From the NCBI RefSeq assembly GCF_009761815.1, contig NZ_RWIN01000082.1, forward strand, positions 1-64,000: a stretch of DNA of 64,000 nt, in the 5' to 3' direction. The stretch is from Pseudomonas sp. PB120 (GTDB lineage Bacteria; Pseudomonadota; Gammaproteobacteria; Pseudomonadales; Pseudomonadaceae). The stretch's first letter is position 1, and every line of letters begins with the position of its first letter. Below are positions 9,551-18,720 of the stretch, piece after piece. The translations under genes were made by a program, and so were the position numbers. The notes below the pieces were generated by a model that was not told where the DNA came from, did not search any database, and saw only the letters and a program-made list of their open reading frames with translations.

Positions 9551-10390
9551 ATGAAGACGTCCAAGACACTTTCCGACACGAGCGAGCCGATGCTGAAACT
9601 GCAGAACGTCGGCAAGAGCTTCGGCAACCTGCGCGTGCTCAAGGGTATCGACTTGCAGGTCCGGCATTCTGAAGTGGTGTGCCTGATCGGCCCCTCGGGC
9701 TCGGGCAAAAGCACCCTGCTGCGCAGCATGGCGTTTCTTGAGGAATACGACGAGGGCGAGATTTACATAGAAGGCCAACTGCTGGGCTGGGTGCCCGAGA
9801 ACGGCAAGGGCCGCAAGCGCGCGGCCCAGTCGCAGATCAATCAGGTGCGGCGCAATGTCGGCATGGTTTTCCAGCAATTCAACCTGTGGCCGCACATGAC
9901 TGCCCTGGGCAATGTCAGTGAAGCCTTGCTGCGTGTGCGCAAATTGTCGGCCGATGAGGCAAAGCAACGCGCCATGGCGATGCTGGACAAAGTCGGCCTG
10001 GCCCATAAAGCCACGTCTTATCCGGCGCAGCTGTCCGGTGGCCAGCAACAGCGGGTGGCGATCGCCCGGGCATTGGCCATGGAACCGCACATCATGCTGT
10101 TCGATGAACCCACCTCGGCCCTCGACCCGGAGCTGGTCGGCGAAGTGCTGCAGGTCATGAAAACCCTCGCCAAGGAAGGCATGACCATGGTGGTGGTCAC
10201 GCATGAAATGGGCTTCGCCGCCCAGGTCGCCGACTCGGTGGTGTTCCTCGATCACGGCCAGGTGGTCGCCCATGGCACCCCGCACGAAATCTTTCACAAC
10301 GCCGAACAGCCGCGTCTGCAGCAATTCCTGCAGAACTACCTGGATCGCAACGCTTTCTGGCAAGACACCAAAGAGGTTAGCCCGGTATGA
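9551..10390 (+). CDS. ABC transporter ATP-binding protein, polar amino acid type
   Basis: Encodes 279 residues from ATG 9551, which has AGGTGA 4 nt upstream. An in-frame ATG at 9482 overlapping the permease stop would add 23 residues and remains possible. Walker A GPSGSGKST lies at about 46-54, the Q-loop in MVFQQFNLWPHMT, the signature LSGGQQQR at about 160 and Walker [15 protein letters not shown] at about 179. It energises the importer. The next gene starts inside its stop codon, which ties transport to the aminotransferase. Confidence 0.92.
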   Translation: MKTSKTLSDTSEPMLKLQNVGKSFGNLRVLKGIDLQVRHSEVVCLIGPSGSGKSTLLRSMAFLEEYDEGEIYIEGQLLGWVPENGKGRKRAAQSQINQVRRNVGMVFQQFNLWPHMTALGNVSEALLRVRKLSADEAKQRAMAMLDKVGLAHKATSYPAQLSGGQQQRVAIARALAMEPHIMLFDEPTSALDPELVGEVLQVMKTLAKEGMTMVVVTHEMGFAAQVADSVVFLDHGQVVAHGTPHEIFHNAEQPRLQQFLQNYLDRNAFWQDTKEVSPV

Positions 10391-11523
10391 ATTCCAACGA
10401 CCTGAACCTGCTGGCCCGCGCGGAAGTGCGAGACCTGGCCAGCTATAACGCCGGCCTCGGCTCGGATGCGGTGCGAAAGCGTTTCGGCCTGACCCGCGTC
10501 GCCAAACTGGGCAGCAATGAAAACCCCATGGGCCCGGCACGCGCCGTCACCACCGCGATGGCCCAGGCTTGCGGCGAGATTGCGCTGTACCCCGATGCCG
10601 GGTGCCAGGCGTTGCGCACCGCACTCTCGAACAAGCTCGACGTACCGGAAGATCAATTGGTGTTCGGCAACGGCTCGGAAGATTTGCTCAGCGTGATCAG
10701 CCGGGTGTTTCTCGATCACGACGACGAAGTGGTCACCGTGGTGCCGTCCTTCGGCCTGCATTTTATCTACCCGATGGCCGCCGGTGCCCGGGTGGTGGGC
10801 GTACCGATGACCGACGCCGGCACGTTCGACGTGGCCGGCATGATTGCCGCGCTGACGCCGCGCACGCGTTTGCTGATGTTTTCATGCCCGTCCAACCCGG
10901 TGGGCTGCACCCTGACGGCCGATGAGTTGCAGCAGTTGCTCGACGCCTTGCCCGACCAGTGTTTGCTGGTGTTCGACGAGGCCTATTACGAGTACGCGCA
11001 ATGGGAGGCGGAATACCCGGATTGCCTGGGCTTGATTCAGGCCAGCGGCAAACCGTTCATTCTGCTGCGGACTTTCTCCAAGGCTTATTCCCTGGCGGGT
11101 TTGCGCGTCGGCTACGGCATCGTCAGCGATCCGCTGCTGGCCGACCTGATCAACCGCCTGCGCACGCCCTTCAACGTTAACCGCGTGGCCCAGGCGGCAG
11201 CGGTTGCAGCGCTGGCCGACGATGAGTACCTGCAAGCCTGCCTGTCCCATGTCGCCAGCGAACGCCGGCGGATGACCGTCGCGCTGCAGGAACAAGGCAT
11301 CTCGACCGCACCGTCCATGGCGAACTTTCTGTACTTCACCACGCCCTATCCTGCCGAAGTCATCAACCAGGCATTGCTGCGCGAAGGGGTCATCATCAAG
11401 CCCTGGCGCGAAGCCGGCTATTTGCAGCACTTGCGGGTATCCATCGGAAGCTGTGAGGATAACGACCTTTTCCTCCAGGCACTGGCAAATGTCCTTGCCG
11501 CACAAGCCATTCGGACCGACTAA
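10387..11523 (+). CDS. HisC-like PLP aminotransferase
   Basis: A 378-residue fold-type I aminotransferase of the histidinol-phosphate aminotransferase family. Visible landmarks are KLGSNENPMGPA near the N terminus, FGNGSEDLL, SCPSNPVG, VFDEAYYEYA and the PLP lysine K232 in TFSKAYSLAGLRVGYG. It overlaps the ATPase gene by 4 bp and the HutC-type regulator by 1 bp. It lies far from his biosynthesis genes and within a HutH/hydroxyacid cluster. I therefore infer that it aminates imidazolepyruvate to L-histidine rather than making histidinol phosphate. HisC enzymes naturally bind imidazole substrates. Aromatic oxoacids are the main alternative. Confidence 0.87.
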   Translation: MNSNDLNLLARAEVRDLASYNAGLGSDAVRKRFGLTRVAKLGSNENPMGPARAVTTAMAQACGEIALYPDAGCQALRTALSNKLDVPEDQLVFGNGSEDLLSVISRVFLDHDDEVVTVVPSFGLHFIYPMAAGARVVGVPMTDAGTFDVAGMIAALTPRTRLLMFSCPSNPVGCTLTADELQQLLDALPDQCLLVFDEAYYEYAQWEAEYPDCLGLIQASGKPFILLRTFSKAYSLAGLRVGYGIVSDPLLADLINRLRTPFNVNRVAQAAAVAALADDEYLQACLSHVASERRRMTVALQEQGISTAPSMANFLYFTTPYPAEVINQALLREGVIIKPWREAGYLQHLRVSIGSCEDNDLFLQALANVLAAQAIRTD

Positions 11524-12260
11524 TGATCAAAAATGCACCGCAAGCGCTCTATCGGCGCGCGAAGGATTTCGTGCAAGGCCAGCTTCGCGCGGGCGTTTGG
11601 AAACCCGGCGACCTGATCCCCTCAGAGAACCGGCTGGTGCAGGAACTGGGCATGTCGCGCATGACGGTCAACCGTGCATTGCGCGAGCTGACCGAAGAAG
11701 GCCACCTGGTCCGTATTTCGGGCGTAGGAACCTTTGTGGCCGAAAGCAAACCGCAATCGAACCTCCTGCGCATCACCAACATCGCTGACGAAATCATTTC
11801 CCGGGGACACCGTTACACGTGCCGCGTCCTGCACCTGGGGCGCGAGTCCGCGTCGATGGCGGTGGCCGCCGCCTTGGCGCTGCCCACCGGCTCATCGGTG
11901 TTTCATTTGATTTGCGTGCACAGCGAGGAAGGCGTCCCGGTGCAGCTCGAGGATCGTTACGTCAATCCGGAGCTGATACCGGAATTCCTGCAGCAGGAGT
12001 TTGGTGAACACCTGCAACCGGCCCGTTACCTGCTGCAGGTGCTGCGGCCCGATGAAATGGAACACATCGTCGAGGCCAGCCACCCGAGCAGCGACGAAAG
12101 CAAGCACATGCAGATCGACGCCAACGAACCGTGCCTGGTGCTGATGCGTCGCACCTGGAGCCAGAGCAAGATCGTCACTTATGTGCGCCTGGTCCATCCC
12201 TCCTCACGGTATCGCCTGGGCAGCCGCCTGCCGGTCAATGGTGCGCACCGGGACAGCTGA
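11523..12260 (+). CDS. GntR-family repressor, HutC subfamily (first copy)
   Basis: Encodes 245 residues. The N-terminal winged helix contains PSENRLVQELGMSRMTVNRA and GVGTFVAES, and the C-terminal UTRA ligand domain begins near residue 90 (NIADEIISRGH). The start ATG overlaps the aminotransferase stop (TAATG), so it is the last gene of the importer operon and would be autoregulated through the operator at 7119-7132. HutC proteins bind urocanate, which the cluster's HutH would produce, giving a simple induction loop. Ligand identity is inferred from family and context. Confidence 0.9.
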   Translation: MIKNAPQALYRRAKDFVQGQLRAGVWKPGDLIPSENRLVQELGMSRMTVNRALRELTEEGHLVRISGVGTFVAESKPQSNLLRITNIADEIISRGHRYTCRVLHLGRESASMAVAAALALPTGSSVFHLICVHSEEGVPVQLEDRYVNPELIPEFLQQEFGEHLQPARYLLQVLRPDEMEHIVEASHPSSDESKHMQIDANEPCLVLMRRTWSQSKIVTYVRLVHPSSRYRLGSRLPVNGAHRDS

Positions 12261-12280
12261 CGGCCATTAGTTGCCGTCAG
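12257..12280. repeat. Inverted repeat between the two convergent HutC-type genes
   Basis: CTGACGGC and GCCGTCAG form a perfect 8-bp stem with an 8-nt loop. It overlaps the stop of the plus-strand repressor gene and ends 4 bp before the end of the minus-strand one. It could act as a shared transcription end for both, but no T-run follows in either direction. Confidence 0.6.
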
Positions 12281-12283
12281 AGA

Positions 12284-13036
12284 TCAATTGCCAAACTTTC
12301 CTTCAAGTCGATACCGGGAGCCCGGGTAGACCAGTCGTGCACTGCCGACCTGACCTTTCGCCGACCACGTACGCCGACGGATCAGCAGGCACGGCTCATT
12401 GCGTTTGATCTGCAGCAATCGGCACTCCACCGACTTGGCATGAATCGCTTCGACCACATGCTCGCCTTCGGTCAACGGCGCCAACTGAATCAGATAGGCA
12501 TAGGGCGTGACTTTGGTGAAATCCTGATTCAGGTAGTCAGGGGCCACCTGTGCGTTGACGAACCGCTCCTCGATCTGCACGGGCACTTCATTCTCGTAAT
12601 GCACGACCAGGGAGTGAAACAGTCGCGGCACACCGTCCAGTGCGAAGGGCAGCGCCAACGAAGATTTGGCGGGCACCTCTTCAAGTGTGATCACCTCACA
12701 GCGATGGGTATGCCCGCGCGCCGATATTTCTTCGGCAATGTTATGGATCTCGAACAGCGCGGCATGCCCCTTCGGTTCCGCGACAAAGGTCCCGACACCC
12801 TGCATGCGCACCAGCAACCCTTCGATGGTCAGCTCTCGCAAGGCGCGGTTGATGGTCATGCGGCTGACCCCCAACAAGCTGAGCAGCTCGCTTTCCGATG
12901 GCAATTTCGAGTTTGGCAGCCAGTCCCCCGAGCGGATCTTTTGCACAATGGCTTGCTTGACCCTGGCGTACAACGGAGAGGGACTTTCAATCGTCAAAGA
13001 CTCAAGGGGTGGCTTGCCATTGACAGTGGTCGACAC
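12284..13036 (-). CDS. GntR-family repressor, HutC subfamily (second copy)
   Basis: Encodes 250 residues from a GTG start with AGGAG 5 nt upstream. The winged-helix part contains PSESELLSLLGVSRMTINRA and RMQGVGTFVAEPKG. The UTRA domain has FEIHNIAEEISARGH and, near the end, APLTEGEHVVEAIHAKSVEC, closely resembling the canonical P. putida HutC. It is tail to tail with the first HutC-like gene and 84 bp downstream of the LysR gene on the same strand, with which it may be cotranscribed. It is likely a urocanate-responsive repressor acting on the GTATATAC operators. Which copy binds which site cannot be decided here. Confidence 0.9.
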   Translation of the reverse strand: MSTTVNGKPPLESLTIESPSPLYARVKQAIVQKIRSGDWLPNSKLPSESELLSLLGVSRMTINRALRELTIEGLLVRMQGVGTFVAEPKGHAALFEIHNIAEEISARGHTHRCEVITLEEVPAKSSLALPFALDGVPRLFHSLVVHYENEVPVQIEERFVNAQVAPDYLNQDFTKVTPYAYLIQLAPLTEGEHVVEAIHAKSVECRLLQIKRNEPCLLIRRRTWSAKGQVGSARLVYPGSRYRLEGKFGN

Positions 13037-13120
13037 AATGACTCCTATTTTCAGAGGGCTCCTGCGAGCGGAAGCGCTAGTTTATACGAACGCCTTGGGG
13101 TTGATGTACGGCGCTGATGG

Positions 13121-14050
13121 TCAGGTCAACAGTTGCTTACTCACCGCCATTTGATCCCGCCCACGAGCGACCAGCCATCGATGGAAATCACGGCAGTGCG
13201 CTTTATCGAAAACATCTTTGGCCCCCACCAGAAAATACGACGAAGGCATCTGCAGCCCTTGTGCGAACGGCATGATCAAACGCCCATCGGTCAAAGCGTC
13301 GGCAATCATCGAGTATTGCGCCAGTACAACGCCCTGCCCGAGGATCGCCGCCTGAATGGCCATGGATGACAAGGAGTAGACCCGATACCCGTCACATATC
13401 TGCGAACTGTCGACCTGCTGGGTGCTGAACCAATCGCGCCAGGAAGGCGGGGACGCGAATTTAGGCAACCAATCAATCGACAGCAATGGATAAGCCAACA
13501 AATCCGCCGGCGTCCGCAGCGGCTTGTCGGCCTGCAACAGATTCGGGCTGCAGACGGGAACGACCCAATCGCGGAACAGTTCGATGGCGTGCTCACTGGC
13601 GCCGTAATCGCCATAGGTCACCCGAAAATCGATTTCATAGCCGTCCGGTGCGGGCTCGGCATGGCTGCCGTCCAGGAACAGGTTCACTTCCGGGTGATTG
13701 CTTTGCCAGGTGTAGATCAACGGTGCCAGCCACTCTGAAAGCAGCGAGGGCAATGCACTGATCCGCAGGTTGGTGGCGCTCTTTGCGCGTTCGACTTCCA
13801 CCTGGGCAATGCGCAGCATTTCAAAGGCTGCCACGCAGCTGTCGTGATAACGCTGGCCGGCGGCGGTCAGGCGAATACGCTTGCCGACGCGGAAGGTCAG
13901 ACTCAAGCCCAGGCTGTCTTCGAGCAACCTCATTTGCTGGCTGACCGCGCCCGCCGAAATGCCCAGGCGCCGGGCCGCTTCGACAATTCCACCGAAGCGC
14001 CCGACCGCTTCAAACACCTGCACGGCACGCAGAGAGGGCAAGTTGTTCAT
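13121..14050 (-). CDS. LysR-family transcriptional regulator (GcvA-like)
   Basis: Encodes 309 residues from ATG 14050, chosen because GGAG lies 6 nt upstream; the in-frame ATG at 14056 is too close to it. The N-terminal helix-turn-helix reads LPSLRAVQVFEAVGRFGGIV and continues EAARRLGISAGAVSQQM; the C-terminal periplasmic-binding-like domain follows. This wording is typical of GcvA-like regulators. It is divergent from the second ABC importer, with a 212-bp gap, and probably controls that operon in response to its substrate or a catabolite. Confidence 0.9.
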   Translation of the reverse strand: MNNLPSLRAVQVFEAVGRFGGIVEAARRLGISAGAVSQQMRLLEDSLGLSLTFRVGKRIRLTAAGQRYHDSCVAAFEMLRIAQVEVERAKSATNLRISALPSLLSEWLAPLIYTWQSNHPEVNLFLDGSHAEPAPDGYEIDFRVTYGDYGASEHAIELFRDWVVPVCSPNLLQADKPLRTPADLLAYPLLSIDWLPKFASPPSWRDWFSTQQVDSSQICDGYRVYSLSSMAIQAAILGQGVVLAQYSMIADALTDGRLIMPFAQGLQMPSSYFLVGAKDVFDKAHCRDFHRWLVARGRDQMAVSKQLLT

Positions 14051-14262
14051 CGGCATCTCCAGAAAAACAGCCGCCGATTAATACTTTAGCTGAGCTACAC
14101 AATGCAACAGCTTTTCACATCTTTTCGAATGTTCAGACTCTCGTATTCTGGTCCTGTCACTGCTTGCCCCGTGGGCAGTGAAAACAGACCGGATCAGCCT
14201 TGCACCACGACCTTGCATCCGCACATTGCACATTCCAATGACGAAAAATAAGGCAAAGAAAA
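14051..14262. promoter_or_regulatory. LysR/ABC divergent promoter region
   Basis: This 212-bp gap between the LysR gene and its divergent target operon should carry the LysR sites. An inverted repeat AGCTG-N15-CAGCT at 14088-14112 is a possible binding site, but its 15-nt spacer does not match the usual T-N11-A pattern cleanly. No promoter can be named with confidence. Confidence 0.4.
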
Positions 14263-15033
14263 ATGAAAAAAATCATTCTCGCCACGTTATTCGCTCTCGC
14301 GTCGAGCAGCGCCCTCGCTAACGATTTGAGCGCGATCCGCTTCGGCGTAGACCCGACGTTCGCGCCTTTCGAATCGAAGGAACCCAGCGGTCAACTGGTC
14401 GGTTTCGACATTGACCTGGGGAACGCCATTTGCGCCCAGCTCAAGGTCAAGTGCGTGTGGGTGGAGGTCGCCTTCGACAGCATCATCCCGGCACTCAAGG
14501 CGAAGAAATTCGACGGCATTCTTTCGGCGATGACTGTCAACGAAAAGCGCAAGGAAAACATCGCGTTCTCGGACCGGCTCTACAACTCACCCAACCGCCT
14601 GATCGCCAAGGCTGACAGCGGTTTGCTGCCCACCGTCGAGTCGCTCAAGGGCAAGCGCGTCGGTGTCGCCCAAGGCAGCACCCAGGAGGCTTACGTCAAG
14701 GCCATCTGGGCACCCCATGGCGTGACGATGGTGTCCTACACCAATCAGGACCTGCTTTACCCGGACCTGGTCAGCGGTCGAATCGACGCCACCCTGACTG
14801 ACGCGGTCGTCGCGGATATCGGCTTTTTGCAGACACCGCAAAACAACGGGTTCGCCTTTGCCGGCGACACGGTCCAGCACGAAGAGCTGCTGGGCCAGGG
14901 GATCGCGATTGGCCTGCGCAAGAATGACGAGGCGCTGATCAACGCCATCAATGGCGCCCTGGCGGAAATACACAAGAACGGCACGTACGACGCCATCCAG
15001 AAAAAGTACTTCACCTTCGACATCTACAACTGA
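14263..15033 (+). CDS. Periplasmic substrate-binding protein, second amino-acid-type ABC transporter
   Basis: Encodes 256 residues of the SBP_bac_3 family. The first 19 residues (MKKIILATLFALASSSALA) form a clear Sec signal peptide. The mature protein begins NDLSAIRFGVDPTFAPFESK and contains GFDIDLGNAICAQLKVKCVW and AKKFDGILSAMT, the usual lysine/arginine/ornithine or opine-type pocket arrangement. It is the first gene of the operon divergent from LysR. It differs clearly from the 7.2-kb binding protein, so this is a separate importer with a separate substrate. Confidence 0.91.
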   Translation: MKKIILATLFALASSSALANDLSAIRFGVDPTFAPFESKEPSGQLVGFDIDLGNAICAQLKVKCVWVEVAFDSIIPALKAKKFDGILSAMTVNEKRKENIAFSDRLYNSPNRLIAKADSGLLPTVESLKGKRVGVAQGSTQEAYVKAIWAPHGVTMVSYTNQDLLYPDLVSGRIDATLTDAVVADIGFLQTPQNNGFAFAGDTVQHEELLGQGIAIGLRKNDEALINAINGALAEIHKNGTYDAIQKKYFTFDIYN

Positions 15034-15168
15034 CGCGTCGTCCTCGCAGGCTCTGATCGCCTTGCTGCGGTGATCAAGAGCCTGCCCCTGCCCCCCGAAA
15101 ATCCCCCTGACTTCCAATCCTCTAAATAGGCGGTCTGTGGATCGCTATTGCCGAAGGAGAGACAGACC

Positions 15169-15858
15169 ATGTTTTTACAGGGTTATGGTGCGCTGATTCT
15201 TGAAGGTGCATTCGCAACCATCAAGTTGGCGTTGCTCTCGATGTTACTGGCGGTTTCGCTCGGCCTGATAGGCGCGTCGGCAAAACTGTCCAGCCATCGA
15301 CCGCTGAGAGTGCTGGCAACCGGATACACCACGCTGATCCGCAGTGTCCCTGATCTGGTGATCATGTTGCTGCTGTTTTACAGCCTGCAAATTTTGCTGA
15401 ACGTTTTCACCGAATGGTTGCACGTCCAACAGATTGACCTGAACCCGTTTGTGGCCGGCGTGTTTACCCTGGGGTTCATTTACGGCGCCTATTTCACCGA
15501 GACGTTTCGCGGGGCCTTTCAGTCAGTGCCTGTCGGCCAACTGGAGGCCGCCATCGCCTATGGCATGAGCCGTCGGCAACTGTTCATGCGGGTGCTGTTT
15601 CCGCAAATGATGCGCTTTGCGCTTCCCGGCATCGGCAACAACTGGCAGGTGCTGATCAAGGCCACCGCGCTGGTCTCGATCATCGGCCTGATCGATATCG
15701 TCAAGGTCACTCAGGACGCCGGCAAACACTCGATGCGCCTGTTCTTCTTTAGCCTGATTGGTGCTCTGATCTACCTGGCGATTACCACCCTGTCCAACGG
15801 CGTGTTGTTGTGGCTTGAACGCCGCTACTCGGCCGGCGTCAGGGGGGCACAGTTATGA
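15169..15858 (+). CDS. ABC permease, HisQ type
   Basis: Encodes 229 residues from ATG 15169, which has AAGGAGA upstream. The sequence starts MFLQGYGALILEGAFATIKL, typical for HisQ/ArtQ-like permeases. The EAA loop VGQLEAAIAYGMSRRQLFMR lies at about residues 121-140, flanked by hydrophobic helices. It overlaps the next permease by 4 bp. It is half of the membrane channel of the importer headed by the 14.3-kb binding protein. Confidence 0.9.
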   Translation: MFLQGYGALILEGAFATIKLALLSMLLAVSLGLIGASAKLSSHRPLRVLATGYTTLIRSVPDLVIMLLLFYSLQILLNVFTEWLHVQQIDLNPFVAGVFTLGFIYGAYFTETFRGAFQSVPVGQLEAAIAYGMSRRQLFMRVLFPQMMRFALPGIGNNWQVLIKATALVSIIGLIDIVKVTQDAGKHSMRLFFFSLIGALIYLAITTLSNGVLLWLERRYSAGVRGAQL

Positions 15859-16568
15859 TCGGCATCTTGCAGGAGTATTGGCAGTCCTACCTTTGGTTCG
15901 ATGGCTATCAACTGTCCGGCGTTGCCATGACCTTGTGGTTGCTGGTCGTGTCCATCGCCATCGGCGGCGTCCTCTCCGTGCCCCTGGCCGTGGCGCGGGT
16001 CTCACGCAACCCCTTCATCCGTGGGCCGGTCTGGTTCTATACCTATGTGTTTCGGGGCACGCCGTTATACATCCAGTTGCTGCTGCTTTATACCGGGGTC
16101 TACAGCCTGGAGATGGTCCGCGATCAACCGCAGCTCAATGCCTTTTTCCGCGAAGGCATCAACTGCACCTTGCTGGCCTTTGCCCTCAACACCTGCGCCT
16201 ACACCACGGAGGTGTTCGCCGGCGCGATCCGCGCGACGCCTTACGGTGAAATCGAAGCCGGGCGCGCCTATGGCATGTCCAGCTTCACCTTGTACCGACG
16301 AATCATCCTGCCCTCGTCGCTTCGTCGTGCGCTGCCGTACTACAGCAATGAGGTGATCCTCATGCTGCATTCCACCACCCTCGCCTTCACGGCCACCGTG
16401 CCTGATTTGCTGAAGGTCGCCCGGGATGTGAATTCAGCGACCTATTCCACTTTCGAGGCATTCGGTCTGGCGGCGATGTTTTACGCCCTGATGGTGTTTG
16501 TCCTGGTCTGGTTCTTTCGCCGCTGCGAAGTTCGCTGGCTGGCCTTCCTGCAACCTCAAGCGCATTGA
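15855..16568 (+). CDS. ABC permease, HisM type
   Basis: Encodes 237 residues starting inside the upstream stop (ATGA). The N-terminal LQEYWQSYLWFDGYQLSGVA and the segment WFYTYVFRGTPLYIQLLLLY are typical of HisM proteins. The EAA loop YGEIEAGRAYGMSSFTLYRR lies at about residues 131-150. It forms the heterodimeric channel with the preceding HisQ-type protein. HisM-type partners are commonest in basic amino acid and opine importers, which hints at a cationic substrate but does not prove it. Confidence 0.9.
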   Translation: MIGILQEYWQSYLWFDGYQLSGVAMTLWLLVVSIAIGGVLSVPLAVARVSRNPFIRGPVWFYTYVFRGTPLYIQLLLLYTGVYSLEMVRDQPQLNAFFREGINCTLLAFALNTCAYTTEVFAGAIRATPYGEIEAGRAYGMSSFTLYRRIILPSSLRRALPYYSNEVILMLHSTTLAFTATVPDLLKVARDVNSATYSTFEAFGLAAMFYALMVFVLVWFFRRCEVRWLAFLQPQAH

Positions 16569-16595
16569 TTTGCCGTCATTTGGAGAGCATCGAAC

Positions 16596-17363
16596 ATGTA
16601 CAAATTACGCATCGATGAGCTGTACAAGAATTACGGTCCCCACGAAGTCCTCAAGGGTGTGTCGCTCAAAGCCAAGGCCGGTGACGTCATCAGCATCATC
16701 GGCTCGAGCGGGTCGGGCAAGAGCACCTTCCTGCGCTGCATCAACTTCCTCGAGCAGCCCTGTGCGGGGCGAATCAGCGTCAACAACGAAGAGATCCGCA
16801 CCCGGCAAGACATCAACGGCGCGATGAGTGTGGCCGACCCGCACCAACTGCAAAAAATTCGCACCAAGCTGTCGATGGTGTTCCAGCATTTCAATTTGTG
16901 GCAACACATGACGGTGCTGGAAAACATCATCGAAGCGCCCATTCATGTCCTTGGCATCAAGCGCAAGGACGCTGTGCAGCGTGCCCACCAGTACCTGCGC
17001 AAAGTTGGCCTGGATGCCAGCGTCGACAGTAAATACCCCTCGCACCTCTCGGGCGGCCAGCAACAGCGCGTGGCCATCGCCCGTGCGCTGGCGATGGAGC
17101 CGGAAGTGATGCTGTTCGACGAGCCGACCTCGGCGCTCGACCCGGAACTGGTCGGCGAAGTGTTGAAAGTGATGCAAGCGCTGGCAGAAGAAGGCCGGAC
17201 CATGGTGGTGGTCACCCACGAGATGGGCTTTGCCCGGCACATTTCCAACCACGTCATGTTCCTGCACCAAGGCCGGGTGGAAGAGGAAGGACATCCCGGC
17301 GACGTCTTGGTCAATCCGAAAAGTGAGCGGTTGACGCAGTTTCTCTCCGGTCGTTTGAAGTAA
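16596..17363 (+). CDS. ABC ATP-binding protein, HisP type
   Basis: Encodes 255 residues. Walker [10 protein letters not shown] is at about 36-44, the Q-loop in [17 protein letters not shown], the signature LSGGQQQR at about 151 and Walker [15 protein letters not shown] at about 171. Like HisP it has an insert after Walker A ([20 protein letters not shown]), a mark of the HisP/ArtP subgroup. It powers the importer and lies 27 bp after the second permease and 24 bp before the DUF2817 gene. Confidence 0.92.
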   Translation: MYKLRIDELYKNYGPHEVLKGVSLKAKAGDVISIIGSSGSGKSTFLRCINFLEQPCAGRISVNNEEIRTRQDINGAMSVADPHQLQKIRTKLSMVFQHFNLWQHMTVLENIIEAPIHVLGIKRKDAVQRAHQYLRKVGLDASVDSKYPSHLSGGQQQRVAIARALAMEPEVMLFDEPTSALDPELVGEVLKVMQALAEEGRTMVVVTHEMGFARHISNHVMFLHQGRVEEEGHPGDVLVNPKSERLTQFLSGRLK

Positions 17364-17387
17364 TGCTACGTTCGATATGAGGCAACC

Positions 17388-18497
17388 ATGAGCGCAAGTT
17401 TCCCCACGCACCCGAGTTTCAACAACCAACGTGAGCAATTCCTGGCGGCTGCCAAGGCTGCCGGGGCCAACCTGACCACTTACCCTCACCCCTTGAAGGG
17501 GCCATTTGGCGAGCCATTGAGTACCGATGTCACCTGGCTTGGCGACCCGCAGGCCAGCAGAGTGCTGGTCGCGATCAGCGGCACCCACGGCGTTGAAGGC
17601 TTCTATGGCTCGAACTGCCAGATCAAATGGCTGCTGGAGTTCGGCGAAAGGTCCCTGCCGCCTGATGTCGCGGTCCTGATGATCCACCTCGTCAATCCCT
17701 GGGGCACGGCGTGGATGCGCCGCGTCAATGAAGACAATATCGACCTTAATCGCAACTACCTGGACTTCACGGGGAGACTGCCGGAGAACCGGCAATACGA
17801 GGCGTTGCACGGGGTTTATGCCTGTGAACAGCGGCTGGGACCCGCACGCGAATATGCCAATGCGCAGCTCAACGATCGCGTCCAGACCGAGGGCTGGTCA
17901 ACGGTGATGTCGATTGTCGAAGCCGGCCAGTATCACCACCCGGATGGCCTGTTCTACGGCGGGCAATCGGCGAGCTGGACGAACAAAACCCTGCACGGGA
18001 TTTTGCGGGAGCACCTGAGCCACACCCGGGTGGTCATGTGTTTTGACCTTCACACCGGCGCCGGGGACTATGGCCACCCGATGCTGATGACGATTGCCCA
18101 GGCCGAATACCCGGCGTTCAGCGATGCCCAGGCCATTTATGGGCCGTGGCTGTACACCTTGATCACCGGGCCTGGCAGCCAGAGTGACACCGGCGTGGCG
18201 GCAACAGCCACGGGGTACACGTCACACGCCATCATTGAAGCGCTGCCGGACGTGCACCTGATGCCGTTCGTGATTGAATGCGGCACGTATCCCGGAGAAC
18301 AGATCCATACCGTTTTGCGCGACGACCATTGGCTGCACCTGCACGGGGATCTGGCCGAGCCAGTGGCCGGGCAAATAAAGCTGAAGCTGCTTGAACAGTT
18401 CTACCCGGCCGATCCGGACTGGCAAGCCCTGGTGTGGCTGCGCACACGACAGATCTGGGAGCGCGCCTTGGCGGCGTTGCCACTCATTCAACCGTAA
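17388..18497 (+). CDS. DUF2817 family protein, M14 zinc carboxypeptidase-like
   Basis: Encodes 369 residues with no signal peptide, so it is probably cytoplasmic. The probable zinc ligands H67 and E70 lie in ISGTHGVEGFYG and the third in FDLHTGAGDYG (about 222). NIDLNRNYLDF matches the substrate-carboxylate-binding NR motif of M14 peptidases, and ECGTYPG (about 298) supplies the likely catalytic Glu. It is the last gene of the importer operon by spacing. I infer that it cleaves an amide or peptide-like bond in the imported compound, releasing parts for catabolism, one of which may be the Rieske substrate. No member of the family gives a firm substrate. Confidence 0.8.
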   Translation: MSASFPTHPSFNNQREQFLAAAKAAGANLTTYPHPLKGPFGEPLSTDVTWLGDPQASRVLVAISGTHGVEGFYGSNCQIKWLLEFGERSLPPDVAVLMIHLVNPWGTAWMRRVNEDNIDLNRNYLDFTGRLPENRQYEALHGVYACEQRLGPAREYANAQLNDRVQTEGWSTVMSIVEAGQYHHPDGLFYGGQSASWTNKTLHGILREHLSHTRVVMCFDLHTGAGDYGHPMLMTIAQAEYPAFSDAQAIYGPWLYTLITGPGSQSDTGVAATATGYTSHAIIEALPDVHLMPFVIECGTYPGEQIHTVLRDDHWLHLHGDLAEPVAGQIKLKLLEQFYPADPDWQALVWLRTRQIWERALAALPLIQP

Positions 18498-18720
18498 AAC
18501 CCTGCTGCCCCCCTCAAACCTCTCCCATTCAAGACTGCCCTGCGCGGTCTTGAATGCGTTTGTTCGTCGTACTTTTTCAATGCCAGTCATGTTAGCCAAA
18601 CTAAATAAACGAACAGATTTAGACATCTATTCTCACTCAATCCCCTCCTCGTAACCTGAACGCCTCGCTAGCCATCGTTCGCCAGCAAACGCGAACAACA
18701 CAACAACAAGGAGAACCCCC
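18498..18720. promoter_or_regulatory. Gap before the Rieske genes, with inverted repeat
   Basis: This 223-bp gap holds a perfect 10-bp inverted repeat CATTCAAGAC/GTCTTGAATG at 18526-18556 with an 11-nt loop. It may end the upstream operon, although no strong T-run follows. The AT-richer stretch 18590-18650 may contain the promoter of the Rieske pair. I see no clear -35/-10. Confidence 0.45.

Noticed and set aside
14149..14163. Possible sigma-54 element (GG-N10-GC) upstream of the second importer
   Set aside because: Spacing fits, but the bases around it (TGGTCCT, CTGCT) are poor matches, and a LysR-controlled operon does not need sigma-54. GG-N10-GC is frequent by chance.
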